DNA of 64,000 bases from Rhizobium terrae (GCF_003425685.1 NZ_QJKM01000005.1:248001-312000); one strand, 5' to 3'; shown: positions 36,429 through 45,021, counted from the first letter of the stretch. Program-made: numbers and translations. The notes: generated by a model not told the origin, from the sequence alone.

Positions 36429-37240
36429 GTAAAGAGACATTCATCATGCCGGCCTATATCCCGCCCAAGGCGCGCAGCCTGTTCGAGCCGCACCGGCTGT
36501 TCCTCATGACGGTCTTCGTGGCGATCGTATTCTGCGCCGCATGGTTCATGCGCTGGGACTGGCTGCCGCGCTATGGCGAACGGCTCGCCTATGGCGTCTG
36601 GCAGACGCTGATCCTGCTGTTCTGGAGCTCGATCGTCGGCTTTCTGTTTGCGGTGCCGATTGGGCTGGTGCAGGTCACGGGACCTCGGCCGCTTGCGTGG
36701 CTTGCAAGGGGGTTCTGCAGCATCATCCGTGGTACGCCGATCCTCTTGCAACTCTGGCTGCTGTATTACGGGCTCGGATCGATCTTCGCCCAGTATCCGG
36801 AACTGCGTTCTTCCTTCCTGTGGCCTTATCTGAGGCAAGCTTGGCCTTACGGCTTTACGTCGCTGATGATCTCGTTTGCCGCCTATGAGGGCGAGGTGAT
36901 GCGGGGGGCCTTCGCCGGCGTGCCGCGGGGCGAGCTGGAGGCGGCGCGCGCGTTCGGCATGGGGCGCTTCACCATGTTCCGGCGTATCTGGCTGCCGCGG
37001 GCGATCCATCGGGCATTGCCGACGCTTTCCGGCGAGACCGTGCTGCAGCTCAAGTCCACGCCGCTGGTCGCGACGATCACGGTCATCGATGTCTATGCCG
37101 TGATCTCCAGGGTCAGACAGGATACCTTCCTGACCTACGAGCCGTTGCTGCTGCTGGCGCTCATCTACCTGTGCCTCACCGGCATCCTCGTCGCTGCTTT
37201 CCGCTTCCTCGAAAGCCGGGTTCCCACGCGCGAAACCTGA
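36425..37240 (+). CDS. Polar amino-acid ABC permease (HisM-like)
   Basis: The second channel subunit (271 residues). It has a longer N-terminus with an extra membrane span near residues 25-40, then VWQTLILLFWSSIVGFLFA, FCSIIRGTPILLQLWLLYYG and the coupling loop EAARAFGMGRFTMFRRIWLP. Its ATG overlaps the preceding TGA; an in-frame GTG six bases upstream is an alternative. It is the last gene of the importer operon. Confidence 0.92.
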   Translation: MSKETFIMPAYIPPKARSLFEPHRLFLMTVFVAIVFCAAWFMRWDWLPRYGERLAYGVWQTLILLFWSSIVGFLFAVPIGLVQVTGPRPLAWLARGFCSIIRGTPILLQLWLLYYGLGSIFAQYPELRSSFLWPYLRQAWPYGFTSLMISFAAYEGEVMRGAFAGVPRGELEAARAFGMGRFTMFRRIWLPRAIHRALPTLSGETVLQLKSTPLVATITVIDVYAVISRVRQDTFLTYEPLLLLALIYLCLTGILVAAFRFLESRVPTRET

Positions 37241-37379
37241 CAAATGTAATCTTTTTTGGGTCTATTCCAAGACTCTGTCAGTTCTCAGGGCACCTTATTA
37301 AGGGATCCTATACCTTAACATCCACAATATAGATTTCCACGCGCAGGGGGCTGCGCGGCTGCGGCGAATTTGGGGGCTC

Positions 37380-38903
37380 ATGATGTCGTCGGCTGAAGAG
37401 AAACGGGAACTGCAGAAGCGTCTGGACTTCATCGGTCTGGATCAGGAGTCGCGGGCGGTGCTGAAGCGCCTTGCCCCCATGATCGACGCAAGCCTCGCGA
37501 CCGCGCTCGGAGCGCTTTACAAGAAGATCCAGTCGACGCCCGATACGGCCCGCTTCTTCTCCAGCCAGTCGCATATGGAGGCTGCGAAGAAGCGGCAGGC
37601 GAGCCATTGGAACGTGCTGGCGGAAGCCAGGTATGACGAGCGTTATGTCGAAGGCGTCAGGGCCGTCGGTGCCGCACACGCCCATGCCGGCCTTGATCCG
37701 CGCTGGTATATCGGCGGTTATGCGATCGTCATGGAACACCTGATCCATACCGTGATGGCGGCGAACTGGCCCTCGCGTTTCGGCCGCGGCAATTCGCAGA
37801 AGCTTGCCAAAGAGATCAGCACGCTGGTCAAGGCGGCCATGCTCGACATGGATTATTCGATCTCCGTCTACCTGGACATCCAGGCGGAGGAGCGGCGGCG
37901 CGCCGAGGAGGATAAGCGGACCGCCGATCAGGCGCAGGAGGTCGCGCTCGAAGCTCTCGACGATGTGCTGAAGGGACTTGCGACGGGCGATCTGGAAGCC
38001 CGGCTGTCCAATGACCTGCCGGTCAATTTCGGCCGCATGGTGGAGGATTATAACAACAGCGCGGAGAAGCTGCGCATCACGCTCGCGACCGTCCGGCATG
38101 CCGGAGAAGAGATATTGGTCAGCACGAATGCGATCACCAAGGCCTCGCAGGATCTCGCTCGCCGCACGGAAGAGCAGGCGCAGGGACTGGAGGAAAGCTC
38201 GGCAACCTTGCATCAATTGACGCAGAGTGTGTCGGGAACGGCGGGAGGCGCCAGCAAGGCGGCATCCGCCGTGGATGTGGCCCTTTCGGAGGCGCGCGCC
38301 TCGGGACCGGTGGTCAAACAGGCCGTGGCGGCCATGGGTGAGATCGAGCGGTCCTCGGACGAGATTTCGAAGATCATCGGCGTCATCGACGAGATCGCCT
38401 TCCAGACCAACCTTCTGGCGCTGAATGCCGGCGTCGAGGCGGCGCGTGCGGGCGAGGCGGGTCGCGGCTTTGCCGTGGTGGCACAGGAGGTGCGGGCGCT
38501 CGCCCAGCGCTGCGCCGATGCCGCAAAGGAAATCAAGGACCTGATTTCAGACAGTTCGCGCCAAGTCCAGGCTGGCGTCGACCTCGTTAACAATGCGGGC
38601 ACCGCGCTCGGTCAGATCACGACGCGCATCGACGACATCAATTCGATCGTCCGGACGATCGCCACCGAGGCGGGCCATCAGTCCGTCGGCCTCCACGAGG
38701 TCAATGGCGCGCTGAGCCGCATGGACACGCTGACTCAGGAAAATTCGGCGATGGTGCTGGAAAGCGCCAAACAGACGGCCGACCTGCGCGACGCCGTGGA
38801 GCGGCTCGTCACGGCGCTGCGCGGCTTCAAGACGCGGAGTGCGGAACGACTTGCCCGCGACCGTCAGGCACGCGAACAGGATGTCCGTCGCCGGGTTGCG
38901 TGA
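37380..38903 (+). CDS. Globin-coupled chemoreceptor (soluble)
   Basis: A cytoplasmic sensor of 507 residues with no membrane span. Residues about 10-170 are a protoglobin domain (GLDQESRAVLKRLAPMIDAS, then AVGAAHAHAGLDPRWYIGGY, which carries the candidate haem-binding His). A HAMP-like linker (LKGLATGDLEARLSNDLPVN) is near 200, and the methyl-accepting signalling domain has [20 protein letters not shown] near 340-360. This is the HemAT/McpB-like plan for oxygen-sensing chemotaxis. No CheR tail is present; the C-terminus is basic. GGGGG precedes two adjacent ATGs. It abuts the convergent MFS gene with no gap. Confidence 0.9.
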   Translation: MMSSAEEKRELQKRLDFIGLDQESRAVLKRLAPMIDASLATALGALYKKIQSTPDTARFFSSQSHMEAAKKRQASHWNVLAEARYDERYVEGVRAVGAAHAHAGLDPRWYIGGYAIVMEHLIHTVMAANWPSRFGRGNSQKLAKEISTLVKAAMLDMDYSISVYLDIQAEERRRAEEDKRTADQAQEVALEALDDVLKGLATGDLEARLSNDLPVNFGRMVEDYNNSAEKLRITLATVRHAGEEILVSTNAITKASQDLARRTEEQAQGLEESSATLHQLTQSVSGTAGGASKAASAVDVALSEARASGPVVKQAVAAMGEIERSSDEISKIIGVIDEIAFQTNLLALNAGVEAARAGEAGRGFAVVAQEVRALAQRCADAAKEIKDLISDSSRQVQAGVDLVNNAGTALGQITTRIDDINSIVRTIATEAGHQSVGLHEVNGALSRMDTLTQENSAMVLESAKQTADLRDAVERLVTALRGFKTRSAERLARDRQAREQDVRRRVA

Positions 38904-40136
38904 TCAGCGTCTTCCGCCGGCCAGTCGCGCGGCCTCCGGCCTGCGTCTGAGGATCAGCATCGATGCGGCGCCGAAGGCTGGTCCGACCGCGAGCAGCACG
39001 AAAGTCCAGCGCCAGCCGCCGAGAAGCTCGGCGATATGCGGCATCAGCCAGATCATGAAGATGGTCAGCGCAAATCCCATGCCCATTTGCAGCGACAGCG
39101 CCGTGCCGACATAGTTGCGGTCGGCAAGTTCGGTGACGGCAGCGGAAAACTGCGCCGAATCACCGATGATCGAAATGCCCCAGACGATCACCACCAGCGC
39201 CAGCAGCCAGAACGGGCCGTCGAAGACGATACCGATCAGAAGCGCGCAGACGCCGGAAACGATCATCAGCCCCGCAGTCGTGGCCGTACGGCCGAAACGA
39301 TCGGACAGCACGCCGCCCGCAAAACAGCCGGCGACGCCCGAGGCGACAGCGATGAAGGTGAGGAGCGATGCGTCACTGCTGATGCCGGTACCGCTCGTGT
39401 CGAGCGCGGCGGTCAGATAAGCGAGCAGCCAAGCCCACATGGCATAGAGTTCCCACATATGGCCGAGGTAGCCGCCGTTGACGAGCAGCAGGTTTCGGTC
39501 CCTCAGGACCCGGCCGACCTGGCGCGGGTCGAACAGCGCCTTGCCGAAAGGGTAGGGGCCTTCGCGGGTGAAAAGAAGGAAGACGACCGCGCTGCCGAGC
39601 GCAGCCGCGCTCGACAGGGCCACGGCGAAACGCCAGTCCATGGCGGACGACATGCCACGAAAGAGATGCGGCAGCGACGAGCCGGCGGTGATCGCGCCGA
39701 TGACGCCGGCAAGCGCCAGCCCCCGGCCGGAGATGAACCAGGTCGACACGAGCTTCAACGCCGGCGGATAGACGCCGGCCAGGGCAAAACCCGTGACCAT
39801 GCGGAGAAGGACGGCACCGGCCGGTCCCGGCTCCAGCAGCAGCGCGGCATTGGAAAGCGCCGCCAGCAGCGCGGATGCCGCCATCAGCCGGTTCATGCGG
39901 ACAAGGTCCGGCAGGTTGAACAGGCTTGCCGACAGCGCGCCGATGACGAAGCCGATCTGAACGCCGTTGGTGAGCCAGGCCGCCGCGCTTTCCGAAAGCG
40001 ACCAGGCGCGCTTCAGTTCCGGCGCTATGGCGTTTGCGGAGAACCAGCAGCAGAAGGAAAGCACGACCGCGAGGCAGAGGAGCGCCAGCATACGCCAGCG
40101 ACCGTAGGCCCGAACATCGGAGGCGGCTGCCGTCAT
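38904..40136 (-). CDS. Major facilitator superfamily transporter
   Basis: A transporter of 410 residues with about twelve hydrophobic segments. Typical MFS loops are visible: RMVTGFALAGVYPPALKLVS near the fourth helix and GGVLSDRFGRTATTAGL between the central helices. The start ATG used is that of MTAAASDVRAYG because the upstream part of the frame lies inside the monooxygenase gene. It follows that gene by 28 bases and so may export or import its substrate or product. The substrate is unknown. Confidence 0.85.
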   Translation of the reverse strand: MTAAASDVRAYGRWRMLALLCLAVVLSFCCWFSANAIAPELKRAWSLSESAAAWLTNGVQIGFVIGALSASLFNLPDLVRMNRLMAASALLAALSNAALLLEPGPAGAVLLRMVTGFALAGVYPPALKLVSTWFISGRGLALAGVIGAITAGSSLPHLFRGMSSAMDWRFAVALSSAAALGSAVVFLLFTREGPYPFGKALFDPRQVGRVLRDRNLLLVNGGYLGHMWELYAMWAWLLAYLTAALDTSGTGISSDASLLTFIAVASGVAGCFAGGVLSDRFGRTATTAGLMIVSGVCALLIGIVFDGPFWLLALVVIVWGISIIGDSAQFSAAVTELADRNYVGTALSLQMGMGFALTIFMIWLMPHIAELLGGWRWTFVLLAVGPAFGAASMLILRRRPEAARLAGGRR

Positions 40137-40164
40137 GGGTTGATACCGAAGTCGAATACGAGGC

Positions 40165-41538
40165 TCATCCTGCCGTCCGGTATTTCGCCGCAATATGCCT
40201 CTCGGGCAGGCGCGGTGATCCGAACAGCTTTTCACGAAGCGGGCCTTCGCGATAGCTGGTTTTGTAGATTCCGCGCTCCTGCAGGATCGGGACCACCAGT
40301 TCGATGATGTCGTCGAAACATTCCGGCACCACGGTGCGCGACAGATTGAAGCCATCGACGCCCGCCTGATCCATCCAGGCGACGAGATTGTCGGCGATCT
40401 GCTCCGCCGAACCCACCATCGGCGCCTGACGGCTTCCCAGCACCATCTGTTCGAGCAGTTTGCGCTTCGTCCATTGCGGGCCGGCGGTGCGGGTCATCGC
40501 TTCGACATTCGAGACGATCGCCGAGCTTTTCCCCGTTTCGATCGGTTCGTCGAGATCGTACCTGGCGAAATCGATGCCGAGCGAGGCGGCAGCATGTACG
40601 AGCGCGCCTTCCGAACTTGCATAGGCACGGTAGTCCTCGAATTTCTCGCGGGCTTCCTTCTCGGTGCGGCCGGTGACGATGGTGGCGCCGACGAAGACCT
40701 TCACATCCTCCGCCAGACGGCCGTATCCGACCGCGCGGGCGCGGATATCCTCGACGATGCCCTTCACCCCTTCGACCTTCTGGCCGTTGACGAAGACGCA
40801 TTCCGCGTGGGTCGCGGCGAACTGCCGACCGCGCGTCGAGGAGCCGGCCTGATAAAGCACGGGCGTGCGCTGCGGCGAAGGTTCGCAGAGATGCAGCGCG
40901 TCGAGGCGGTACTGCTTGCCCTGGTGGTCGATCTTGTGAACTTTGGCCGGGTCGGCATAGATGTGGTTCGCACGGTCGACGACGACCGCGTCGTCCTCCC
41001 AACTGCCCTCCCACAGCCGGTACATGATCTCCATATATTCGTCGGCAAGATCGTAGCGGTCGTCGTGGGCCGCCATGCCGTCGAGGCCGATCGCCTTGGC
41101 GGCGCTGTCGAGATAACCGGTGACGATATTCCAGCCGATCCGCCCACCGGTGAGGTGGTCGAGTGTCGACATGCGCCGGGCAAAAAGAAAGGGCGGCTCA
41201 TAGGTGAGGTTGACGGTGACGCCGAAGGACAGATGCTCCGTCACCGCCGCCATGGCCGGCAGCAGCATCATCGGATCATTGACGGGCACCTGTACGGCGC
41301 CCTTCAGCGCGGCAGCACTGCTGCCGCCATAGACATCGTTGACGCCCACCACGTCGGCGAGGAAGATGCCGTCGAAGAGACCTGCCTCCAGTTTTTTCGC
41401 ATAATCGGTCCAGTAGCGGAGTTCGGCATAACGATGCGACTGGTCACGCGGGTGCGCCCAGAGCCCTTGCTGGATATGGCCGACCGTATTCATGTCGAAA
41501 GCGTTGAAACGGATTTCGCGTCCAGTTTCGTTCCCCAT
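40165..41538 (-). CDS. Flavin-dependent monooxygenase, NtaA/SnaA/DszA type
   Basis: A bacterial-luciferase-like TIM barrel enzyme of 457 residues. It matches the long NtaA/DszA/SnaA class (IRFNAFDMNTVGHIQQGLW at the start, LADVVGVNDVYGGS, RRMSTLDHLTGGRIGWNIVTGYLDSAA, and YQAGSSTRGRQFAATHAECVF for FMN). Such enzymes use reduced flavin from a partner reductase to oxidise sulfonates, NTA-like chelators or heterocycles. AAGGAAG precedes the ATG. It is divergent from an XRE-cupin regulator and followed by an MFS transporter. No flavin reductase is nearby. Confidence 0.9.
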   Translation of the reverse strand: MGNETGREIRFNAFDMNTVGHIQQGLWAHPRDQSHRYAELRYWTDYAKKLEAGLFDGIFLADVVGVNDVYGGSSAAALKGAVQVPVNDPMMLLPAMAAVTEHLSFGVTVNLTYEPPFLFARRMSTLDHLTGGRIGWNIVTGYLDSAAKAIGLDGMAAHDDRYDLADEYMEIMYRLWEGSWEDDAVVVDRANHIYADPAKVHKIDHQGKQYRLDALHLCEPSPQRTPVLYQAGSSTRGRQFAATHAECVFVNGQKVEGVKGIVEDIRARAVGYGRLAEDVKVFVGATIVTGRTEKEAREKFEDYRAYASSEGALVHAAASLGIDFARYDLDEPIETGKSSAIVSNVEAMTRTAGPQWTKRKLLEQMVLGSRQAPMVGSAEQIADNLVAWMDQAGVDGFNLSRTVVPECFDDIIELVVPILQERGIYKTSYREGPLREKLFGSPRLPERHIAAKYRTAG

Positions 41539-41637
41539 GTTATCTTCCTTATTCGATTGCAAACGGATGCCGTCTCTTATAGGGTTATTTTGTCCACTAT
41601 AGAAGACGATTGACGAAAGGCAAGCGGCCTGCAGCAG

Positions 41638-42192
41638 ATGGAAAAGGATCCGGTTCAGGCGATCGCCACCCGATTGAAAATCGAGCGCGAGGCGCGAGGC
41701 TGGTCGCTTGCCGAGCTTGCCGAACAGTCGGGCGTCTCGAAGGCGATGATCAGCAAGATCGAACGATGCGAGGCGAGCCCAACGGCCACTGTCCTCGGCC
41801 GGCTTTCCGGCGCCTTCGGTCTGCCGCTGTCGGTGCTGATGGCCCTCGCCGAACGGGCGCAGGAGCAGGTGGCGCTTGCGGCGGAACAACCGGTTTGGAC
41901 CGATCCGGAGACGGGCTATACCCGGCGCGCCGTCTCACCGCCGAATTCCCTGCTGGAATTGCTGGAGGTTTCTTTGCCGCCCGGCGTGCGCGTGCCCTAT
42001 CCCGCAGCCGCCTTTGCCTTTCAGCATCAACAGATCTGGGTTTTGTCCGGACGGTTGGATTTCCAGGAGGGCCGGACGCTGCATCATCTCGCCGAAGGCG
42101 ATTGCCTGCTACTCGGCCCACCGGCGGATTGCGTCTTCTTCAATCCGGGTTCGGAACCAATCCGTTACGTGGTCGCCCTGACCCGACGGTAA
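41638..42192 (+). CDS. XRE-cupin transcriptional regulator
   Basis: A regulator of 184 residues: helix-turn-helix at about 9-62 (IATRLKIEREARGWSLAELA, GVSKAMISKIERCEASPTAT) and a C-terminal cupin (residues about 105-180, with VLSGRLDFQEGRTLHHLAEGDCL). It belongs to the common XRE-cupin group that controls adjacent catabolic genes. It is divergent from the flavin monooxygenase gene, its probable target. The ribosome site is weak. Confidence 0.88.
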   Translation: MEKDPVQAIATRLKIEREARGWSLAELAEQSGVSKAMISKIERCEASPTATVLGRLSGAFGLPLSVLMALAERAQEQVALAAEQPVWTDPETGYTRRAVSPPNSLLELLEVSLPPGVRVPYPAAAFAFQHQQIWVLSGRLDFQEGRTLHHLAEGDCLLLGPPADCVFFNPGSEPIRYVVALTRR

Positions 42193-42512
42193 TCGGCCCT
42201 CCGGAACAGGCGGGCGGCCAGCAGATTCCGGCCCCGTCTTCCAAACAGAAGAACCTCATGGCCCTCATCGCTGCCCTGAAATTGCGCGGGCAACGACCCT
42301 GGGTAACAACATTCTTCGTGAAGTCGACCGTGCCCGGCAAGTCGTTCGAGCCTGATGTCAGAAAGAAAAGACGCTTCCCGGGAGGGGAAGCGCCAGTTGG
42401 GGAGGGGGTACTTATGACGCGCCGGACGCGTGGAGGTCAGGCGTCCGACACGCTGTGAACACGTAATCGTGAGTTTTGTTCCCGACGTGATCTCAATCTC
42501 ATGTTTCGGTGA
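42193..42512. other. Gene-free structured stretch before the stress island
   Basis: No open frame here has a ribosome site or familiar sequence. The stretch holds two hairpins: CGCTTCCC / GGGAAGCG (42372-42392) and CGGACGC / GCGTCCG (42423-42429 / 42441-42447, loop of 11). They lie upstream of an EcfG-type promoter. A small RNA or a terminator plus leader is possible. Confidence 0.45.
42367..42392 (-). terminator. Hairpin with T-rich tail on the minus strand
   Basis: The perfect eight-base stem 42372-42379 / 42385-42392 (loop GGGAG) is followed on the minus strand by a T-rich tract (complement of AGAAAGAAAAGA). No minus-strand gene ends here, so it may act on antisense or small-RNA transcripts. 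Confidence 0.4.
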
Positions 42513-42537
42513 GGAACAATCGGTGATCGATCCGGTT
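42513..42537 (+). promoter_or_regulatory. EcfG/RpoE2-type promoter P1
   Basis: GGAAC (42513-42517), 16 bases, then GGTT (42534-42537) fits GGAAC-N18-TT, the general-stress sigma consensus of Rhizobiaceae. The start codon of the small gene at 42570 lies about 33 bases downstream. Confidence 0.65.
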
Positions 42538-42569
42538 CTGCAATTATATGCAGAAAGGAGAATGCGATC

Positions 42570-42839
42570 ATGAGCAAGGCAGTCGAGACCACGGATCACA
42601 AGCAGATCCGCCAGTGGATCGAAGAGCGCGGCGGCCACCCGGCCCGCGTCAAGGGCTCCGGAGAAGGCGGCATCCTGCGCGTCGATTTCGGAAAACCGGA
42701 AGAGGCGCTGGAGGAAATCGAATGGGACGATTTCTTTTCGATCTTCGACGCGAACAAGCTTGCCTTCCTTTTCCAAGACGAGACGGAAGCCGGCAAGACC
42801 AGCCGCTTCAACAAGTTTGTGTCCCGCACGAAGCATTGA
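42570..42839 (+). CDS. Conserved small stress-island protein
   Basis: A hydrophilic protein of 89 residues with pattern [20 protein letters not shown], then [22 protein letters not shown] and a C-terminal [10 protein letters not shown]. It belongs to a small family widespread in rhizobia and often mislabelled as a glucan-branching enzyme; no catalytic motif supports that. AAAGGAG precedes the ATG. An EcfG-type promoter sits just upstream, so a role in the general stress response is inferred. Confidence 0.82.
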   Translation: MSKAVETTDHKQIRQWIEERGGHPARVKGSGEGGILRVDFGKPEEALEEIEWDDFFSIFDANKLAFLFQDETEAGKTSRFNKFVSRTKH

Positions 42840-42886
42840 GGCCGCAGTTCCCATTGCAGCTCATCCCGAACGAAGGAGGACGACCC

Positions 42887-43093
42887 ATGTCCGCATCCAA
42901 GCATTTCAAGACCCGCCAACCGAACGATGCCGATCTCAGGAAAGATCCGGGTATCGGGCAGTCCAAGGGGCTCGATCGTTTCACCGGTCTGGACGAGATC
43001 GCCGGCGACAATACCGAGGAAGGAGACGTCGCCAATGATACGACCAGTTTCGGCGGGGTGGACCCCAATCAGCGGGGCCGGGTCAACAAATAA
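42887..43093 (+). CDS. Small hydrophilic protein, unknown function
   Basis: 68 residues, very polar and rich in Asp, Asn and Gly (DLRKDPGIGQSKGLDRFTGL, ending DPNQRGRVNK). It has no membrane segment and looks intrinsically disordered. GAAGGAGGA precedes the ATG, a strong ribosome site. It lies between two other small genes in the same direction and probably shares promoter P1. I do not recognise a family. Confidence 0.75.
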   Translation: MSASKHFKTRQPNDADLRKDPGIGQSKGLDRFTGLDEIAGDNTEEGDVANDTTSFGGVDPNQRGRVNK

Positions 43094-43113
43094 TCTGCCG
43101 AAGGAGAAATATC

Positions 43114-43374
43114 ATGCATGCCGAAAAGAAAATGCAGGGCAGCAAGACCCGCCAGCAGCAGCGCGACATTATCAGGAAACAGGTGAATACCGCCAATGCG
43201 GACAAGGATTTCGACCCCGGTCCGGACCTCGCGCGCAGCGAAGCGGCCAAGGAGGCCTTTCGCCGAGGTGACAATCTCAACATGCGAGCGGCGGATGTTT
43301 CCCTTCATGACGATCCGTCGATCGTCCGCGGCGTCAATCAGGAAAGCGAACATCGCAAGGGCCGCGGTTCCTGA
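43114..43374 (+). CDS. Small hydrophilic protein, unknown function
   Basis: 86 residues, charged and probably disordered (KTRQQQRDIIRKQVNTANAD, then DLARSEAAKEAFRRGDNLNM). GAAGGAG precedes the ATG. It is third in the row of small genes behind promoter P1. I do not recognise a defined domain; such proteins often belong to the osmotic or stationary-phase response in rhizobia. Confidence 0.75.
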   Translation: MHAEKKMQGSKTRQQQRDIIRKQVNTANADKDFDPGPDLARSEAAKEAFRRGDNLNMRAADVSLHDDPSIVRGVNQESEHRKGRGS

Positions 43375-43389
43375 TCCACCCTAGAGAAT

Positions 43390-43415
43390 GGAACCAGAAC
43401 CGTGTCCTTGAGGTT
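43390..43415 (+). promoter_or_regulatory. EcfG/RpoE2-type promoter P2
   Basis: GGAAC (43390-43394), 17 bases, then GGTT (43412-43415) fits GGAAC-N19-TT. The phosphoribosyltransferase gene starts about 92 bases downstream. Confidence 0.5.
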
Positions 43416-43506
43416 GTCGGATGTCTGGCCGATGGTATGATGCCCTGAAGGGCTGGACAAGGAGGGCGCGGCTGCGGGCTGCGCCGCTATCGTGTGGGAG
43501 GATGGC

Positions 43507-44187
43507 ATGTTCGATTCGAGCCCTACTTTTTCCAATCGCGAAGACGCCGGTCGGCAGCTTGCGGAAGCCATGCAAGCGGCACCGCTCCACGATCCGATCA
43601 TCATGGCGCTGCCGCGCGGCGGTGTTCCGGTCGCATTCGAGGTGGCGCAACGGCTCGGTGCACCGCTCGATCTCCTGATCGTCCGCAAGATCGGTGCGCC
43701 CGGCCATCCGGAATATGGCATCGGCGCGGTGGTGGACGGCAAGGAGCCGCATGTCGTTGTGAGTGAGGCGGCGGCCCGTCATTTTCACGTTCCCCCAGGC
43801 TATCTGGCGACCGAGCGCGACCATCAGCTCGCCGAAATCGAACGCCGCCACCGCATGTATTTCGGCGAGGACGAACCACGCGATCACGACCATGCGGGCC
43901 GCGACATCATTCTCGTGGACGACGGCATTGCCAACGGGGTCTCGATCCGTGCCGGCATTCATGCGCTGAAGGAGATGGGCGTCGGATCGATCCGCGTCGC
44001 GGTGCCCGTCGCTCCGCGCGAACTCCTCGAAACGCTGCGGGAGGAGGTCGACGAAGTCGTCTGCCTTTCGGCCCCGGAGCACATGGAAGCGGTGAGCATG
44101 CACTACCGCGATTTCGCCGAGACGACCGATCAGGATGTGGTCCGACTCCTGAAGGAGGCCCGCAGGCTCACCCGGATGATCCATTAA
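43507..44187 (+). CDS. Phosphoribosyltransferase-fold protein
   Basis: 226 residues of the type I phosphoribosyltransferase fold. ALPRGGVPVAFEVA near residue 38 (the pyrophosphate loop) and DIILVDDGIANGVS near 133-146 (the PRPP motif) are clear. It matches the broad group often found beside alpha/beta hydrolases or stress genes; the base or acceptor is not known. The ATG at 43507 has GGGAGG five bases before it. It converges on the EEP phosphatase gene with a four-base gap. Confidence 0.87.
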   Translation: MFDSSPTFSNREDAGRQLAEAMQAAPLHDPIIMALPRGGVPVAFEVAQRLGAPLDLLIVRKIGAPGHPEYGIGAVVDGKEPHVVVSEAAARHFHVPPGYLATERDHQLAEIERRHRMYFGEDEPRDHDHAGRDIILVDDGIANGVSIRAGIHALKEMGVGSIRVAVPVAPRELLETLREEVDEVVCLSAPEHMEAVSMHYRDFAETTDQDVVRLLKEARRLTRMIH

Positions 44188-44191
44188 AAGC

Positions 44192-44956
44192 TCAGAGCTC
44201 CACCGTTGCCAGCAGCGGCAGGTGATCGGAGGCGCGGCGCGCCAGCGGTGTCGAAATCACTTTTGTTTCCACGACTTTGATCTCCGATGAAACGAAGATG
44301 TGGTCGATCCGGAGGAGTGGAAATCGCGACGGGAAGGTGGCTGCCGGCTTTCCGCCGGGTTGGCGCTGCGCATCGGCCAAGTGACGGGCGATGGCTTTGT
44401 ATGTCGCGGTCAGCGGAATGGCATTGAAATCACCGATCAGAATCCGGGGATTGTCGTGGCAGGCGGGATCCCCCATCCACGAGGGGCCGAGAAGCTCGCC
44501 GATCTGCTGCATCCGGTCGCCGCTCATCAGGCCGAGATGCGTATTGAACACCTGCACTTTCTTGGCCCCGATCTCGATCTCGATCCACACCGCGCCACGT
44601 TGTTCGCCCGTCGACGGCAATCCGTCGCCCTTGACCATGCGGGCGGGAAGCGCCGTCAGGATAGCGTCGCCATATTTCTCCTCCGCGACCTTGAGGGCCG
44701 GATGAAAATGGAACCCCATTTCGAGAAGCGAAGCGATGGCGTGAGCCTGATCCACCCCTCCGGTGCGGCTGCGGCCGACATCCAGTTCCTGCAGGCCGAT
44801 GACGTCCGGTTCCAGAGCCGAAATCACTTCGGCAATTCGGGCGGGATCGAGCCTGCGATCGGTGCCGATGCAACTATGGACGTTGTAGCTCAGGATTTTC
44901 AGGCGGTGCCTTGCGGGCGGCGGCGAACCGGCGGAGGGAGATGCGGGATCGTTCAT
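44192..44956 (-). CDS. Endonuclease/exonuclease/phosphatase-family protein (YbhP-like)
   Basis: 254 residues with the full EEP motif set: LSYNVHSCIG (Asn), IGLQELDVGRS (metal Glu), FNTHLGLM (His), LIGDFNAIP (Asp/Asn) and RRASDHLPLLATV (Asp-His pair). Relatives hydrolyse phosphodiester or phosphomonoester bonds in lipids or nucleic acids. With the YbhN-like and phospholipase-D-like genes next door it matches the E. coli ybhN-ybhO-ybhP set, so a lipid substrate is the better guess. The start (MNDPASPSAG) lacks a good ribosome site; a stress promoter nearby would leave a very short leader. Confidence 0.87.
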   Translation of the reverse strand: MNDPASPSAGSPPPARHRLKILSYNVHSCIGTDRRLDPARIAEVISALEPDVIGLQELDVGRSRTGGVDQAHAIASLLEMGFHFHPALKVAEEKYGDAILTALPARMVKGDGLPSTGEQRGAVWIEIEIGAKKVQVFNTHLGLMSGDRMQQIGELLGPSWMGDPACHDNPRILIGDFNAIPLTATYKAIARHLADAQRQPGGKPAATFPSRFPLLRIDHIFVSSEIKVVETKVISTPLARRASDHLPLLATVEL

Positions 44957-44963
44957 AGCGCAG

Positions 44964-44988
44964 GGAACACCTTTGCCGCGTTTTCGTT
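44964..44988 (+). promoter_or_regulatory. EcfG/RpoE2-type promoter P3
   Basis: GGAAC (44964-44968), 16 bases, then CGTT (44985-44988): a perfect match to GGAAC-N16-CGTT. The YbhN-like gene starts 33 bases downstream. Confidence 0.78.
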
Positions 44989-44990
44989 CC
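44966..44990 (-). promoter_or_regulatory. EcfG/RpoE2-type promoter P3r, overlapping P3
   Basis: On the minus strand GGAAC (44990-44986), 16 bases, TGTT (44969-44966) also fits GGAAC-N18-TT. It lies inside P3 in the opposite direction and faces the EEP phosphatase gene, whose start is about ten bases beyond the -10 box, so transcripts would be almost leaderless. Confidence 0.45.
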
Positions 44991-45021
44991 CGTTCATATA
45001 CCGCCGCTTCTGAGAGGAACC

